Source: Sepiola atlantica (Eukaryota > Mollusca > Cephalopoda > Sepiida > Sepiolidae). From it: a stretch of DNA of 64,000 bases. The stretch spans positions 45,577,148 through 45,641,147 of the forward strand of contig OY744525.1 of the NCBI GenBank assembly GCA_963556195.1, in the 5' to 3' direction. Positions within the stretch are counted from its first letter, which is position 1, and every line of letters begins with the position of its first letter. Below the pieces are notes generated by a model that saw only the letters and a program-made list of their open reading frames with translations, did no database searches and was not told where the DNA came from. The translations under genes and the position numbers were made by a program. Shown in pieces: positions 10,425 to 21,785 of the stretch.

Positions 10425-10554
10425 ACGTAAGAGGAAACGTTCTATTCAGAAAGAAAGAGAAGTCAGCACCTCTGCAACAAAATCATCCCACAGGTGATCT
10501 AAATGTGGGAGATACTTCAGAGCTCGGATCAGACTGACGAGTCATCTTCAGACT
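10425..10554 (+). pseudogene. LINE C-terminal zinc-finger remnant
   Basis: The frame at 10488-10554 reads SSHR-stop-SKCGRYFRARIRLTSH then LQTNRKT and stop. It has a C-x-x-C-like start (first Cys lost at the stop) followed by R-x-x-L-x-x-H. This matches the single zinc finger that ends several RTE-like animal LINEs. Compare the intact CTVCGFPCRSLAGLRCH at 46.9 kb. Confidence 0.5.
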
Positions 10555-10639
10555 AACAGAAAAACATAATGATCACGGCCATTTTTGCAAGCGATCGACG
10601 AACATCATCATTTGCTTTATAGCATCCAGCAAAATTCTT

Positions 10640-10745
10640 AAATGGTCGCCCATTTAAGTATTTACCAGGTTAAACGTTGCTTTACTTTAGTGATCTGATG
10701 GAAACCCGTGTGTCAGCGTGATTTAGCCATAACAATTAGACAGTT
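10640..10745 (-). mobile_element. 5S rRNA-derived SINE head, antisense
   Basis: The minus strand follows 5S rRNA: GGCTAAATCACGCTGACACA, GGGTTTCCATCAGATCAC, AAAGTAAAGCAACGTTTAAC, then CTGGTAAATACTTAAATGGG. The order and spacing match the 5S internal promoter region. It is too diverged to be a working rRNA gene. Sister copies: 14.3, 21.7, 38.8, 39.0 and 62.75 kb. Confidence 0.7.
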
Positions 10746-11418
10746 ATAGAGATCAAATGATTTTTCTCTATTTTTATAAACAAAACATTGACTATATTTA
10801 ATGTGGAATGGCTTCCGAAATGATTGCCATTCAACATTTCGCCGCAAATTATTTTCTATCGCGAGTAATGGCCGTTTATAGTAGAGCAAATTAAAACAAT
10901 TTCACCGTTTTTTTTATGATATCCACTTTTCGCGCGCGTTCCAGGTGGTGATGCCCGACGGCGCTTTTGGAAATCTAGATATTTTGATTAAGACTACAAG
11001 CATTTCGTTTTTCAATCGTTTCTCCTCTTCATTTTTCGAATTCTTTCCATTAACAATTGATATTCACTTATATCTGTACTAGTTGCGATAGTCGTTGGAT
11101 CAGGATAGGGCCATAATAGTTGATTTCGCTTGTTTTCCTTTACGGCATATAAACCTTTGTTTATCATTGCATGCAAAAATTGTTTTTGTTTGTAAATGAC
11201 TCGTTTTGAAACAATTGTAATAATTTCATATCTGTTTTTTGTTTTTCATGCAAATAAATTCTTCTTTTTGTTACGAGAAAAGTTGTGGTCATTACAAAAA
11301 TAATTTTCTTTTTATTTAAATTAAGTATGTTGTTATTTTTTGTAGTACTTTAAATTTTGATAAAAGAAAGTTTTCAGTTATATATGTATGAATGAAATTA
11401 AGTGCTATTTGTGTGTGC

Positions 11419-11458
<40 letters not shown>

Positions 11459-11647
11459 GTTTACGTATTTGTTATTGTTCTTACTGCCGATAGTAACAGC
11501 GTTTGTATTTTGTCACTTCCTAAGCGGTAAAGAATCATGCAGAATATTGCATTGTCCCCCTTAATAGGACGTGTTTTTAGTTTTAATATATATTTATTAA
11601 CTTTTACGTACATAAAAGTAATTTTATATACTTTTATGTACGTAAAA

Positions 11648-11680
<33 letters not shown>

Positions 11681-11683
11681 CTA
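10746..11683. other. AT-rich stretch with (TA)n arrays and a hairpin
   Basis: No coding signal. (TA)n occupies 11420-11453 and 11655-11682. A near-perfect inverted repeat with 24-bp arms lies at 11597-11620 and 11629-11652 (ACTTTTATGTACGTAAAA core), bordered by TA-rich sequence. Confidence 0.6.
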
Positions 11684-12960
11684 GTCGAATACCCGTCCTA
11701 GGACGGTATAAGCAATAAATATAGCATTAATTATAATTATTTTTCTTTCTTGAGGGGGAGGGGGTTATGGTATGGTTTCGGGTGAACCCCCTAAATGGTA
11801 AAGTTTAAAAAATTAATGTGCCCACTTTACTCACACATGTTCCATAATTCATAATATGTTCAATAAGTTGGGATTTTACCAAGCACATATATATATTGAC
11901 GGACACACACATGCACCGATCTTTTTAAAATGTATTACTTAATATAACTGAAAATTTGATGTAGAGCAATTCTTTTCTCTATTAATTTTTTTTATCTAAC
12001 TTATTTGAAAAGATTTTTGAAGGCGAGTTCGAGTTTGGATGAGCGCACCTCATAAATGAGAAAGTTTACAAAACAAAGTAATATGCCCATGTCACTCACT
12101 GTGTTATGTAGAATATATATTCTGGCCTTGCCCGGCGCCATAAAAATCAAAATAGAAGAGGTTAAAATTGTGTGTAACATCTTTATTTTAAAACTTTTAT
12201 CTCTCTATCTATCTAGGTTCGTCTCTCTATCTTTCTCTCTTTCGCCCTTTCCCGTTTTCCACATCCCTCTCCCCCACCCTCTTTCAACCTCCCCCCAGTT
12301 CCTTCCTCCCTCTTTCTTTTAATGTATTGAAAATAATAATAATGTAAGTTATTCACCTGAGCTTTCAGTTTTAAAGTTATTGCTCCTGGCCAACACCAGG
12401 TTTCTTCCCCGCCCACTTCCTCAGAAATATAATGAAATCTATATTTGTTTAAATTTATTCCCGGGCAACGCCGAGTTTCTTATCTTACCCTCCCCCTTAA
12501 TAATATAATGAAACCTATATTTATTTTAGTGTATTATGCTGTTTCTTATCTTCCCCTTCTCCATCAATCATACACCACATTGAAAATGTACTACTGTATT
12601 ATTGCACGCACCTGCTCTATCTAGGATATTAAACAGTGACTCTCGACAACACAAAGCATTTTTTCTGGTATACAGTAGTACAAAAAATTACAGTGAAAAT
12701 CTGTCTCCCAGACAACGTGGCGTTTAAAAACACCTGCTCTATGTAGGATTGCTCTATCTATGGTATTGATGACACCCGGTCAATGCTAACTAAACACACC
12801 TGCTCTATCTATGATATTGAGCACTTCAGATTAACTTATACTACTTACCAAATAAAATACTGAATTATTACTATTATGGCTCCAGGGCAACACCGAGTTA
12901 ACAAAAGAGAACATTTGTTTCTTCCGGGCAACGTTGCTCTATCTGGGATGTTGCCATCTA
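11684..12960. repeat. degraded dispersed repeat with GGGCAACGCC motifs
   Basis: Motifs recur irregularly: CCCGTCCTAGGACGG (11692), TTGCCCGGCGCC (12127), CCGGGCAACGCCGAG (12461), GGGCAACACCGAG (12886) and CCGGGCAACGTTGC (12927). Between them CACCTGCTCTATCTA recurs at about 12609, 12729 and 12796. This looks like several old copies or a decayed tandem arrangement of one repeat. C-rich pyrimidine tracts lie at 12190-12320. No gene is visible. Confidence 0.5.
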
Positions 12961-14094
12961 CATTTATTGCTCCCGTTTTTAGGAGAGAACAAGAGAGCTA
13001 CAGAAACCAGCCAAATAAAAATTTAAAATAAAGGATGCATCCAGAGCACTACTAAAACCACCTTTTTTGAGTTTCTTACCCCCCCCCCCTTCATTCAAAT
13101 TACGTTAAAAATAAACGTTAAATAAAATGAAAAATTATTTCCGGAAGTAATGACTCAGCATTTTTAAATTATTACATAATTACATTGAAATCTGATGAAA
13201 AATGTTGTGAAAAACTCGACCCCCCCTAACGAAATCTGCCCCAGGAATGCATTTAGAGATTCGGGAATCCTTCCATTATCTTGCTCGGTTAATTTTACAT
13301 AAGAATACACTTTTATATTTTATCTAGATTCTCTAACTTTTTTTCTATAGGCCACACACACAGACATTGAGTTATGTATATATATATATATATTATATCA
13401 GTTTATTTGTCTATTCATCTCTCTCTGCCTCTATATATATGACACACCATTTATGACGATTATTGAAAACCGTGAAACTGTGGTCATGTGTGCATTTTAT
13501 TATTCATTGTGTGTGTATGCTTATATCATCATCATCATCATCATCATCATCCAGTTGTGCTAGTGTTACAGACCTTCTTGACTCACACTCGATAGGTCTT
13601 CATAGATGCATTGTGAGTCCTCTGATAGTTGCTTGACGTAAGTTCTGTGCGACCTCCCCACTGAACTACATGCCTGTTTTGGTATCCACAAAAGAATACA
13701 TTGCTGACGATTTCATCCTCAGCCCTCTAACCAAATCTGGTTCTGGTTGTCTGTCTGTCTTTAGAGATCTGAGGAAGGTGTCTATATTGCTGCCCCCAGG
13801 AGGAGATGTAAAGAGCAGCTCCATCTTCATAGGTGGTTATCAAGTCAAGAACGTTTATTTATTAAAAATTCTTCCGCGTGATAGTTGTAGTATTAATAAA
13901 GTATTAATATTAGTATAATAAGCATTCTAGAATGTTTTCACTATTGTTGAAATTCATTTTATTTTTACGTGCGAGGCTTCTGATATATGTAGCTTTTGTT
14001 TTTTAATTGTGTGTTCCAATATGATTGTCTTCTACAAGAAGTTTTCGAAATTGAGAGCGGGGGCAAGAATATCATGTAAGAGTCACTAATGTTT
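12961..14094. other. no gene; microsatellites only
   Basis: Poly-C tract at 13080-13089, (TA)n at 13376-13393 and an (ATC)n run at about 13526-13552. An 82-codon plus frame (13670-13918) has no recognisable domain and I leave it uncalled. Confidence 0.45.
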
Positions 14095-14378
14095 TTTGTT
14101 TTTTTAAGTTTTCCTTCTCTTAGACAAGTTACCTTATCAAGGGTTGAGTCTAATCTACCCTATTTTAACAAAGAAATAGAAGAACTGGGTTCATACCTTT
14201 CCCTAAGATATTCGGGGCGAAAAGCGAATTTACAGCCACTTCCATGTCAAAACCTACATCACCTTGTATTCCAAAGTGGCCACTTATCTAAGTATTAACC
14301 AGGCTTAAAATTCCTTAACTTTGATGATCTGACAAGAACCTGTGTTTCACCATTATGTACATTTCAACTACAGCCATC
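14095..14378 (-). mobile_element. 5S-derived SINE copy with body, antisense
   Basis: 14285-14375 reverse-complements to 5S-like sequence (GGTTCTTGTCAGATCATCAA, AGTTAAGGAATTTTAAGCCTGG in two parts, ACTTAGATAAG). Beyond the head, 14225-14284 gives a body (GGAAGTGGCTGTAAATTCGC on the minus strand) also found after the 5S heads at 21.65 and 38.88 kb. This supports a real SINE family rather than stray rRNA pseudogenes. 14379-14959 holds nothing I recognise. Confidence 0.7.
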
Positions 14379-14959
14379 TATACTCCCTAATGGTGCGCAT
14401 ATTCTTTATTATTCAGAGCCATGCCACTTGAGTGAAATCTGTGCAACTGGCATCATGTGGTGTCATTTCTGTGAAAATTCAGATTCTGATTCCAAATGCC
14501 AAATTTGATCTTCTTGACAGCATCTCCTTTTATTTTCCTTTTTTCTCTCTTTTACCAAATTTGAATTCCTCTTGAAACAAGAATCTGATTTGGGGTTTGA
14601 GCACAGCACGAACAATGTATTATCACATTAAAACTCGTACAATGAATGACAGGTGGAATATTTAAAGAAAACCTGATATTATATATTCACTTTAATATTC
14701 ATTAATTGTCAAACGTGGAATTAGAAAGACAATAGCTAAAAACGTGGCTATTTCTGATGGAAGGAGATAATTATATTTTTGCAGTCTCCAGTTACACTTG
14801 GATTATCTTCTGGTTATTTGTCTTAGACAGAAATGATGGAGATGTTCGTGGCAAAATGGTTAATGATGCCAAAGGATCTGGAAAGTTGAGTTCAAATTGC
14901 ATTCAGTCTTTTAGTCATATTTTTAGATTAATATTCTTGGTAAGAGTATATATACTTAT

Positions 14960-15300
14960 ATAAGAGTCAGATACGTCCGAAGTTTGGATGGTGCCACCCA
15001 GAACACTCTTTCTTGCCTTGACAGCATACAAAATCGTCTTTGTAATCTTGTGGGGGAAGATCTCTTCTGTACTCTACATCCCCTTTCTCACAGAAAAGAC
15101 GTTGCTAGTCTTTCTCTACTCTATCATTATTTCCATGGAAGGTTTGGCTGAGCTATAATCCCTGGTTCCTCATTGTAAGACACTTACAACAAAATTCGTC
15201 TTATTACCAAAGATTTTGCTTCCGTGGGCCAGGTGTAATGACAGCAGTTCCGTGAACTTGCTTGATCCATTCCTGATTCTTGCAATCTCCAAGACCTTAT
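14960..15300 (+). pseudogene. family B LINE C-terminal fragment
   Basis: One frame reads NTLSCLDSIQNRLCNLVG, then LHPLSHRKDVASLSLLYHYF and GRFG-stop, the same C-terminal motif order as 8269-8763 (L-x-x-LSHR-x-x-VASL). Stops and frameshifts follow. It ends where family A begins. Confidence 0.65.
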
Positions 15301-15812
15301 TCCTATATACTTTAATAACAAAAAACACATGCTAAAATATACCTTAGTTCTGGGATCGACTTGTGTTCGAAAATGTAATTATATTTTAATTTTTCTAATT
15401 AGCTGTAATTTATAATTAATTGAACAAGTCACCCATATCTCTGTCTTAGTTATATTTGTATGTCTCTCCCCTCCTCGCATTTTATGTTGATTTGACAACT
15501 CTAATATTTCTTAATGTCTCTGTGAGCATTTAGAGAAAGAATTAATTTTTTTAACACTAGCATCTAATTTACATACATATGTCTGTATGACATACATATG
15601 TAAATTAGATGGCAAAATAATTAGTCTCTTTAACTTCTATATAAGAATAAAATGAATATATTACTTTTGCATAATAATAAGTATGATATAGAATTACAGA
15701 GACTTATTTTTAGTTATGCAAGAAGTTATGTACAGGTTATGAATTTTCGAATGAATTGAAAGTCGAATAGTGGTAGTAGTTGTAAGCCAACGGGTCGCAG
15801 GTACGTCTAGTA
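15300..15812 (+). repeat. dispersed repeat family A, copy 2
   Basis: It has the family A order: ACACATGCTAAAATATACC, TTAGTTCTGGGAT, TTGAACAAGTC, TTAATGTCTCTGTGAGCATT, an inverted-repeat centre at 15561-15612 (ATCTAATTTACAT...ATGTAAATTAGAT), TTATGAATTTTCGAATGAA, then AAGCCAACGGGTCGCAGGTA. It lacks the 46-bp tandem expansion of copy 1, showing that the expansion is specific to that locus. Confidence 0.75.
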
Positions 15813-16699
15813 TCCTTAGAAATTGATTGTAGACTAGAATCTTTAGTTTTGGTTTCCAACAGGTTTGGAAGGCGATTTCTTAATCCCAAATGAAATGCAT
15901 GGTGGAAAACTCTGTCCAATAAAAACTTGTTTGTCATGGCGCTATCTCTTCACAATGTGGGTTCAAATCCCAAATGGGGCATTTATTAGATAAGCATTTT
16001 CATTAATAAGCGACAGTTTACATAGGTAGGTAAGTAGATAGTGAAAACAGTATTACTATATGGATATCAGCATGCACTTGTGGATTTGATATCTTTTCTC
16101 GATAATTAGCAAACTCTACCTGAAGTATATGTATAAACACTATGGCAGAAAAGTCTGTTATGCTTACAAAAACAGAGACTTTGTGATCGTATGTTTATAA
16201 CCAAAACTCTGAATATTATTTTATGGTGTTAATCAGTTGTAGGTGGTCTGCTAGGATATGAGTTAATTTACCTCACAACTCGATATTTAGTTGAGGTCCG
16301 AAACATTACTATGAACGAATAATAGAAGAAACAAAATACAATTAAACAATTATTTACATTTGACAATATATAAAAACCGTAAACGTAACATTATACAAAA
16401 CATTAAGGACATTAGTCTCTAGTCACGAGTAATGGTAGTTTTCCACGTTTTAAGGGAGGTTAAGGATATCTGGACAATCCAGATATTTTTAATTCTGTAG
16501 AATGTGTGAATTCCCTTTCGGTTAAACAAAGAGAAAATAATTTCACAATGTCATAGCACGGGTGTATTTCGAGGATCATTTCCCTAAAGGTCCATATTTC
16601 AGGTCACCAGTTATGTGGGTTGAGAGATGATAATCAGTTTGTGTGTAAGATAATAGAGGGGGGTAAAAACTCAGATATGGACAAAGTATATTTGGATGG
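15813..16699. other. no recognisable feature
   Basis: AT-rich sequence, no sustained frame and no clear repeat family. Confidence 0.4.
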
Positions 16700-17300
16700 T
16701 CAGGCTTTTATGATTGTCCAGGAGTTTTTCCTTTCGTGATACCATTGGAGCACAAGCGGAAGCTGGTGCTGGTGTGATAGAAAGAGATAAGAGTGGATGG
16801 AGTAATTTATGGGAACTTCTGCCATTACTAACCAGCAGAGCATTACCACTGTCTATCAGGCATTTGTACATAGTGTGATATATTGAAATGAAACTTGGCG
16901 AGTGAGAATTGGGGATATGGAGAGAAATGATATGAGAATGATACGATGGGTATGTAATGTGAGTCTTGAAGACAAGCTTATTCTGATGACCACAGAAAAA
17001 GATTAAATCTGGACAGTGTGAGGATATGTATGCAGAACAGGAGACTTTGTTGATTTAGCCACATTGAAAGAAGGGATGAGAGTTCTTTGGTTAGTAAATG
17101 TAGAACAGTTGAGGTAGCAAGATCAGTTGGCAAGGGAAGACTAAGAAAAAGATGGGAGGAATTAATAAGGATGGATTTGAAGGAAAGAGAGATAAAGACC
17201 TGGCCAGAGATAGGTTCGTTTGGAAATCAATTTCTAAAAGCTGTCTGACCCATGCCTATATGTAAAACAGACGTTAAACCGAATATGATGCTAAGCTTAA
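16700..17300 (+). pseudogene. family D LINE C-terminal fragment and tail
   Basis: The DNA is closely related to 28925-29430. In pieces of frame it gives ERNDMRMIRWVCNVSLED and VSKCRTVEVARSVGKGRLRK, then KRWEELIRMDLKEREI-like sequence. It ends ATGTAAAACAGACGTTAAAC CGAATATGATG, the 3-prime end shared by family D. This is the region after the reverse transcriptase of APE-type LINEs (RMIRW...RW.GH.ERMD...CR). Multiple stops mean it is dead. Confidence 0.65.
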
Positions 17301-17309
17301 ACAAAAGAA

Positions 17310-17610
17310 GAATTTGGATCATTCGAATTACTATTCTCATCTTGATTGTTATTTTTGCAACGTTTCTGCTGATATAATCTCCAAGCTTCTTCAAGTGCAT
17401 CTTTTCGAAGACAAAAACCTATATGAGATTTTGAATTGAACCCTTCATCTTATCCATGTGGGTAGATTGTTCTCGTTCCATGCAGAAGTGTTAAGTAATT
17501 TTAATTGTAGTTACTATCGCCTGTAGTGAGGATTGAACCTTCAACCTTCAGAAGACTGTCACTTAGAACTGATTGTTACTCAATGCCTGTTATGTTTTGT
17601 GCCACGGGTT
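17310..17610 (-). mobile_element. family S1 SINE-like repeat, antisense
   Basis: It shares the S1 order: ATTCGAATTACTATTCTCAT, CAACGTTTCTGCTGATATAA, CTTCTTCAAGTGCATCTTTT, then GTAGTGAGGATTGAACCTTC (the B box in antisense near 17525). The two hammerhead-like boxes are still recognisable but changed (CTTCAAG for CTTCAGG). 17611-17880 shows no feature. Confidence 0.65.
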
Positions 17611-17884
17611 CATGTAAGAATGAAATAATAAGATTAAGAATTACCTAAGATTTCTATCCAGTCATCGCTAACAGAACGAGAACAATCTGACCCTGTGGAT
17701 TTAATAAATGGTTCAGTTTAAAATTATGTATAGATTTAATCAGTCGGAACATTGTAAAAATAACAACAAAGAATAGAGTCGTCGTCCAAATAAGACAAAT
17801 TATTAATCCTCATCTTAAAAATTCTGAAACATGAGAAAAGATGAACAGAAAAATAATAACATTTACTTTTGGAATGTTTTGAGT

Positions 17885-19398
17885 TTTTTTAATGGTTTGT
17901 AATGAATTGAGTCTTGTTAATGGTTTGTAATGAATTGAGTCTTGTCAATGGTACGTAATGAATTGAGTCTTGTTAATGTTTTGTAATGAATTGAGTCTTG
18001 TTAATGTTTCGTAATGAATTGAATCCTGTTAATGTTTTGTAATGAATTGACTCTTGTTAATGTTTCGTAATGAATTGACTCTTGTTAATGTTTCGTAATG
18101 AATTGAGTCTTGTTAATGTTTCGTAATGAATTGAGTCTTGTTAATGTTTCGTAATGAATTGAGTCTTGTTAATGTTTCGTAATGAATTGAGTCTTGTTAA
18201 TGTTTCGTAATGAATTGAGTCTTGTTAATGTTTCGTAATGAATTGACTCTTGTTAATGTTTCGTAATGAATTGACTCTTGTTAACGTTTCGTAATGAATT
18301 GACTCTTGTTAACGTTTCGTAATGAATTGAGTCTTGTTAATGTTTCGTAATGAATTGAGTCTTGTTAATGTTTCGTAATGAATTGAGTCTTGTTAATGTT
18401 TCGTAATGAATTGAGTCTTGTTAATGTTTCGTAATGAATTGAGTCTTGTTAATGGTTTGTAATGAATTGAGTCTTGTTAATGTTTTGTAATGAATTGAGT
18501 ATTGTTAATGGTTTGTAATAAATTGAGTATTGTTAATGGTTTGCAATGAATTGAGTCTTGTCAATGGTACGTAATGAATTGACTCTTGTTAATGTTTCGT
18601 AATGAATTGAGTCTTGTTAATGTTTCGTAATGAATTGAGTCTTGTTAATGTTTCGTAATGAATTGAGTCTTGTTAATGTTTCGTAATGAATTGAGTCTTG
18701 TTAATGTTTCGTAATGAATTGAGTCTTGTTAATGTTTCGTAATGAATTGAGTCTTGTTAATGTTTCGTAATGAATTGAGTCTTGTTAATGTTTCGTAATG
18801 AATTGAGTCTTGTTAATGGTTTGTAATGAATTGAGTCTTGTTAATGTTTTGTAATGAATTGAGTATTGTTAATGGTTTGTAATAAATTGAGTATTGTTAA
18901 TGGTTTGTAATGAATTGAGTCTTGTCAATGGTACGTAATGAATTGACTCTTGTTAATGTTTCGTAATGAATTGAGTCTTGTTAATGTTTCGTAATGAATT
19001 GAGTCTTGTTAATGTTTCGTAATGAATTGAGTCTTGTTAATGTTTCGTAATGAATTGAGTCTTGTTAATGTTTCGTAATGAATTGAGTCTTGTTAATGTT
19101 TCGTAATGAATTGAGTCTTGTTAATGTTTCGTAATGAATTGAGTCTTGTTAATGTTTCGTAATGAATTGAGTCTTGTTAATGTTTCGTAATGAATTGAGT
19201 CTTGTTAATGGTTTGTAATGAATTGAGTCTTGTTAATGTTTCGTAATGAATTGAGTCTTGTTAATGTTTCGTAATGAATTGAGTCTTGTTAATGTTTCGT
19301 AATGAATTGAGTCTTGTTAATGTTTCGTAATGAATTGAGTCTTGTTAATTTTTCGTAATGAATTGAGTCTTGTTAATGTTTTGCAATGAATTGAGTCT
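17885..19398. repeat. 28-bp satellite with higher-order structure, ~54 copies
   Basis: The monomer is TTAATGTTTCGTAATGAATT followed by GAGTCTTG (28 bp), repeated for ~1.5 kb. Variant monomers (GGTACG; GTTTGTAATAAATTG; GAGTATTG; GACTCTTG) form blocks. The GGTACG variant recurs at 17951, 18567 and 18931, intervals of 616 and 364 bp (exactly 22 and 13 monomers). The AATAAATTG variant recurs at 18511 and 18875, also 364 bp. So a 13-monomer block was duplicated. Frequent TGA/TAA and a period not divisible by three exclude coding. Confidence 0.96.
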
Positions 19399-19565
19399 GA
19401 TATTGATTATGTTCAATCGCGAGGAGGAATCCAAGATGACTAGAAGTAATGAAGCAATGCTGAAAAGGACTGATGTTATTTTAGAATGTTCCTTCTCTTA
19501 GACTAGTTTCCCTACCATGGCTTGACAGTAACGTCTACACTACTATTTCATCTAAGACTAGAGTA
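19399..19565 (-). mobile_element. 5S-SINE body fragment, antisense
   Basis: On the minus strand it matches 39220-39310: GGGAAACTAGTCTAAGAGAA, ATAACATCAGTCC, TGCTTC...ACTTCTAGTCATCTTG. At 39.2 kb this sequence follows a 5S head, so this is a headless body copy. Confidence 0.5.
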
Positions 19566-19569
19566 GAAC

Positions 19570-20310
19570 GAATTCATCATGGAAGTTCCATGAAGAGTTT
19601 CTTTCCAAGAACTTTCCTTTTGTGGAACACAATACAGCACATGGTGGTTTCAAGTCAAATGTCAACCTGTCGAGCCATCCTTTAAAGTAATCAAATTCTG
19701 TCCATCCCACACATCATTTCCAATCCTCTAATAGTATTATTCATCATCAAACCGATAATCGCATTAACCCATAAAATAGAAAATATCTACTTGTTCATGG
19801 CTGCCATATCTGAAATCAGAAATTCCGACCCGGTGTTAATCCAAGAAAAATCCCACGTTATATTTTAGGCTGGACTTTTTTTTTTTGCCAAATAATAATT
19901 TGTTTTCAACATTTTTTTTTTAATATTAACAAATAAAAAAATGAAACTTATTTATAATTTGAATTCTTTTTATTTTGAAAGTATTTTTAAAATCTGATTA
20001 TTTGTTTAAAAATATTTTCAAAATTAAACAAAATTTTAAAATGTCCACTTATAAAAATCAATTTGATTTTATTATTTGTTAATAATTAAACAAATTGTTG
20101 GAAACAAATTATTATTTGACAAAAAAAAAAATCCAGCCTAAAATATGAGGGATTTTTTTTAGGGGGGGGGGATTAACACGGTTCACAATTTCCGATTTCA
20201 GATATGGCTTCCATGAGCAAGTGGATATTTTCTATTTTACCCATTAACCCTTATCCTTGAGTGGTCATTGGCCCTTTGTAAGTGGTGACTCATCAGTTAA
20301 AGTAAAAATG
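19570..20310 (+). mobile_element. family B LINE tail, split by a foldback insertion
   Basis: 19575-19770 and 20242-20310 together reproduce the family B tail also at 27.9-28.2 kb: TTTCTTTCCAAGAACTTTCC, GGTTTCAAGTCAAATGTCAA, CGAGCCATCCTTTAAAGTAA, CATTAACCC|TTATCCTTGAGTGG. The junction is interrupted by 19771-20241 with CATTAACCC present on both sides. Confidence 0.75.
19771..20241. mobile_element. foldback/MULE-like MITE with 9-bp target duplication
   Basis: It is flanked by CATTAACCC at 19762-19770 and 20242-20250. Uninterrupted LINE tails elsewhere (for example antisense at 58.48 kb) carry that string once. The ends are inverted copies over ~150 bp (TAAAATAGAAAATATC.ACTTG, CATATCTGAAATC, GTTAATCC, CCAGCCTAAAATAT...). 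A second inner inverted pair around CAAATAATAATTTGTTT lies nearer the centre. There is no coding capacity. A 9-bp duplication plus long inverted repeats fits Mutator-like derivatives, though terminal bases are not diagnostic. Confidence 0.8.
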
Positions 20311-20329
20311 AAGTTATTATCATAATAAA

Positions 20330-20560
20330 GTTGAGTTAACGTTTATTTCCCCTAGGGATTTTTTCCTTATGTATTTTAATCACACAAAATGCATGTCACA
20401 ATTTTTCTGAAATCCACAAGTAGGTTGTTAAAAAAACAAACAATTTTAATTCATCTAATTAGCACAATCTGCAATTAATTAACCAAGTGACACATCTATT
20501 TCTAAGATCCTGTCTATCACTCTCCTCCCTCTTTCACTGTAATATTGTTTTACCCCTCAC
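20330..20560 (+). repeat. family A fragment (5-prime part), diverged
   Basis: It contains GAGTTAACGTTTATTTCCCC, TTTTAATCACACAAAATGCATG, AATTAACCAAGTGACACATC, in family A order but strongly diverged. It stops before the inverted-repeat centre. Confidence 0.55.
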
Positions 20561-20779
20561 TCTTATTTCATACTAGCTCTATTTCACTTTCACTCATGTC
20601 TCTCTTTAACTCTTTGGGTTTAATAAAAAAGATAGTTAATCCCCCCCCCCTCTACACTTTGATTTGTCTCCTCCTCTTCTCTGGCGAAAATTTAATAGTA
20701 TTCCTTGGAAAAATTATTTTCAAACGTTCCATTTAAAAAAAAAAAAAATTTACACCATGCTTTCAAATTTAGTTACAAG

Positions 20780-21100
20780 TCGATATTATTTGGATTATTC
20801 GAACTACTGTTATCATCTTGGATATTATTCGCAACGTTTCGGTCGATGTAACCTCCACCCTTCTTCAGGTGCATCTTGTCGAATGCGGGAATCTTTCTGT
20901 TTGATTCGTTAATCTGTACAGAATTTTAAATGGATCCCTTTATTTAATCCATGAGCGTAGCTTGGCTCTCGTTCCAGCAAGCATGACCGGGTAGAAATCT
21001 TAAGTAATTCATAATTGTATTTTTAGTATCGCCCGCACTGAGGACTGAACCTTCAACCTCCAGAAGACTGTCATTTAGAACTGATTATTACTTAGCACTT
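20780..21100 (-). mobile_element. family S1 SINE-like repeat, antisense
   Basis: This is one of the better copies: GATTATTCGAACTACTGTTA, GCAACGTTTCGGTCGATGTA, CTTCTTCAGGTGCATCTTGT and the antisense B box GAGGACTGAACCTTCAAC near 21040. On the minus strand CTGAAGA (20868-20862) and GAAAC (20840-20836) are both intact. 21101-21170 holds another partial, opposite-sense match to the S1 tail (GTCCCAATAATCC), as if a second truncated copy abuts. Confidence 0.7.
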
Positions 21101-21179
21101 AGATACGTTGTCGCGAGTCCTTGTGAAACGTTGTGAGAATAGCACCCAAGATGAGAACAGTAGTCCCAATAATCCAAAA

Positions 21180-21640
21180 AATGCAAATTATCAATCCTCA
21201 TCTAAAAAATCCCGAAACAGTTACAATTCTGTTTTGTTTCTAATCCTGCTAAATAGTTTGTAGCTAAATTAACATAGGAAAAAATGTACAAAATAAAAAT
21301 TTAATGTTTTTACTTTTTATGTAACCAATTTTGCTGGGTCATTAAATACTCTTCTCCTCCTCCTCCTCCTTCGCCTCCTCCCTTCATTTTCTATATTAAC
21401 AAACGGGAAGAAAATAGTAGTGATACGATTTTAACACCTGGGAGCGAGAGGGAGAGAAACTAATTTGGGATTTTGTCTTTTTATTTATTTTTTAAAAAAT
21501 TTAACTTGCTTTATCCTGACTCAAACAATGTAACTCGAGCTCAACGGCTGATCCAACGGGTCACTTTTTTTTCTTCTTTTTTTCCTTTTTTTAAATTTTT
21601 TTTCTTTTTTTTTTTCTTTTTCTTTTTCTCTAGTTCCTTT
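21180..21640. other. low-complexity stretch
   Basis: (TCC)n at about 21352-21370 and a long T-rich tract at 21565-21630. A 60-codon plus frame across the T tract encodes mostly phenylalanine and is not a gene. Confidence 0.5.
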
Positions 21641-21785
21641 TATGAGAGAAACTGATTTTACAGCCACTTACACTCCAAAACTTATGGCACTAGGTATTCT
21701 CCGAATGGACATTCGTCTCAACGTTGCTTAATTTTGGTGATCCAATGAGAATTGGTGTTTCCAGATGATGTAGCCGTAATTTATG
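21640..21785 (-). mobile_element. 5S-derived SINE copy, antisense
   Basis: The minus strand gives GGCTACATCATCTGGAAACA, CCAATTCTCATTGGATCACC, AAAATTAAGCAACGTTGAGA (5S-like), then GGAAGTGGCTGTAAAA-type body sequence (from TTTTACAGCCACTTACACTC at 21656). Head plus the same body as at 14.2 and 38.9 kb. Confidence 0.7.

Noticed and set aside
13670..13918. 82-codon frame as a gene
   Set aside because: No recognisable domain, no splice context and surrounding sequence is non-coding.
17885..19398. CRISPR-like regular repeats
   Set aside because: The 28-bp units are directly contiguous with no spacers, and the sequence context is eukaryotic. This is a satellite.
21473..21655. 60-codon Phe-rich frame
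   Set aside because: Produced by a T-rich low-complexity tract.
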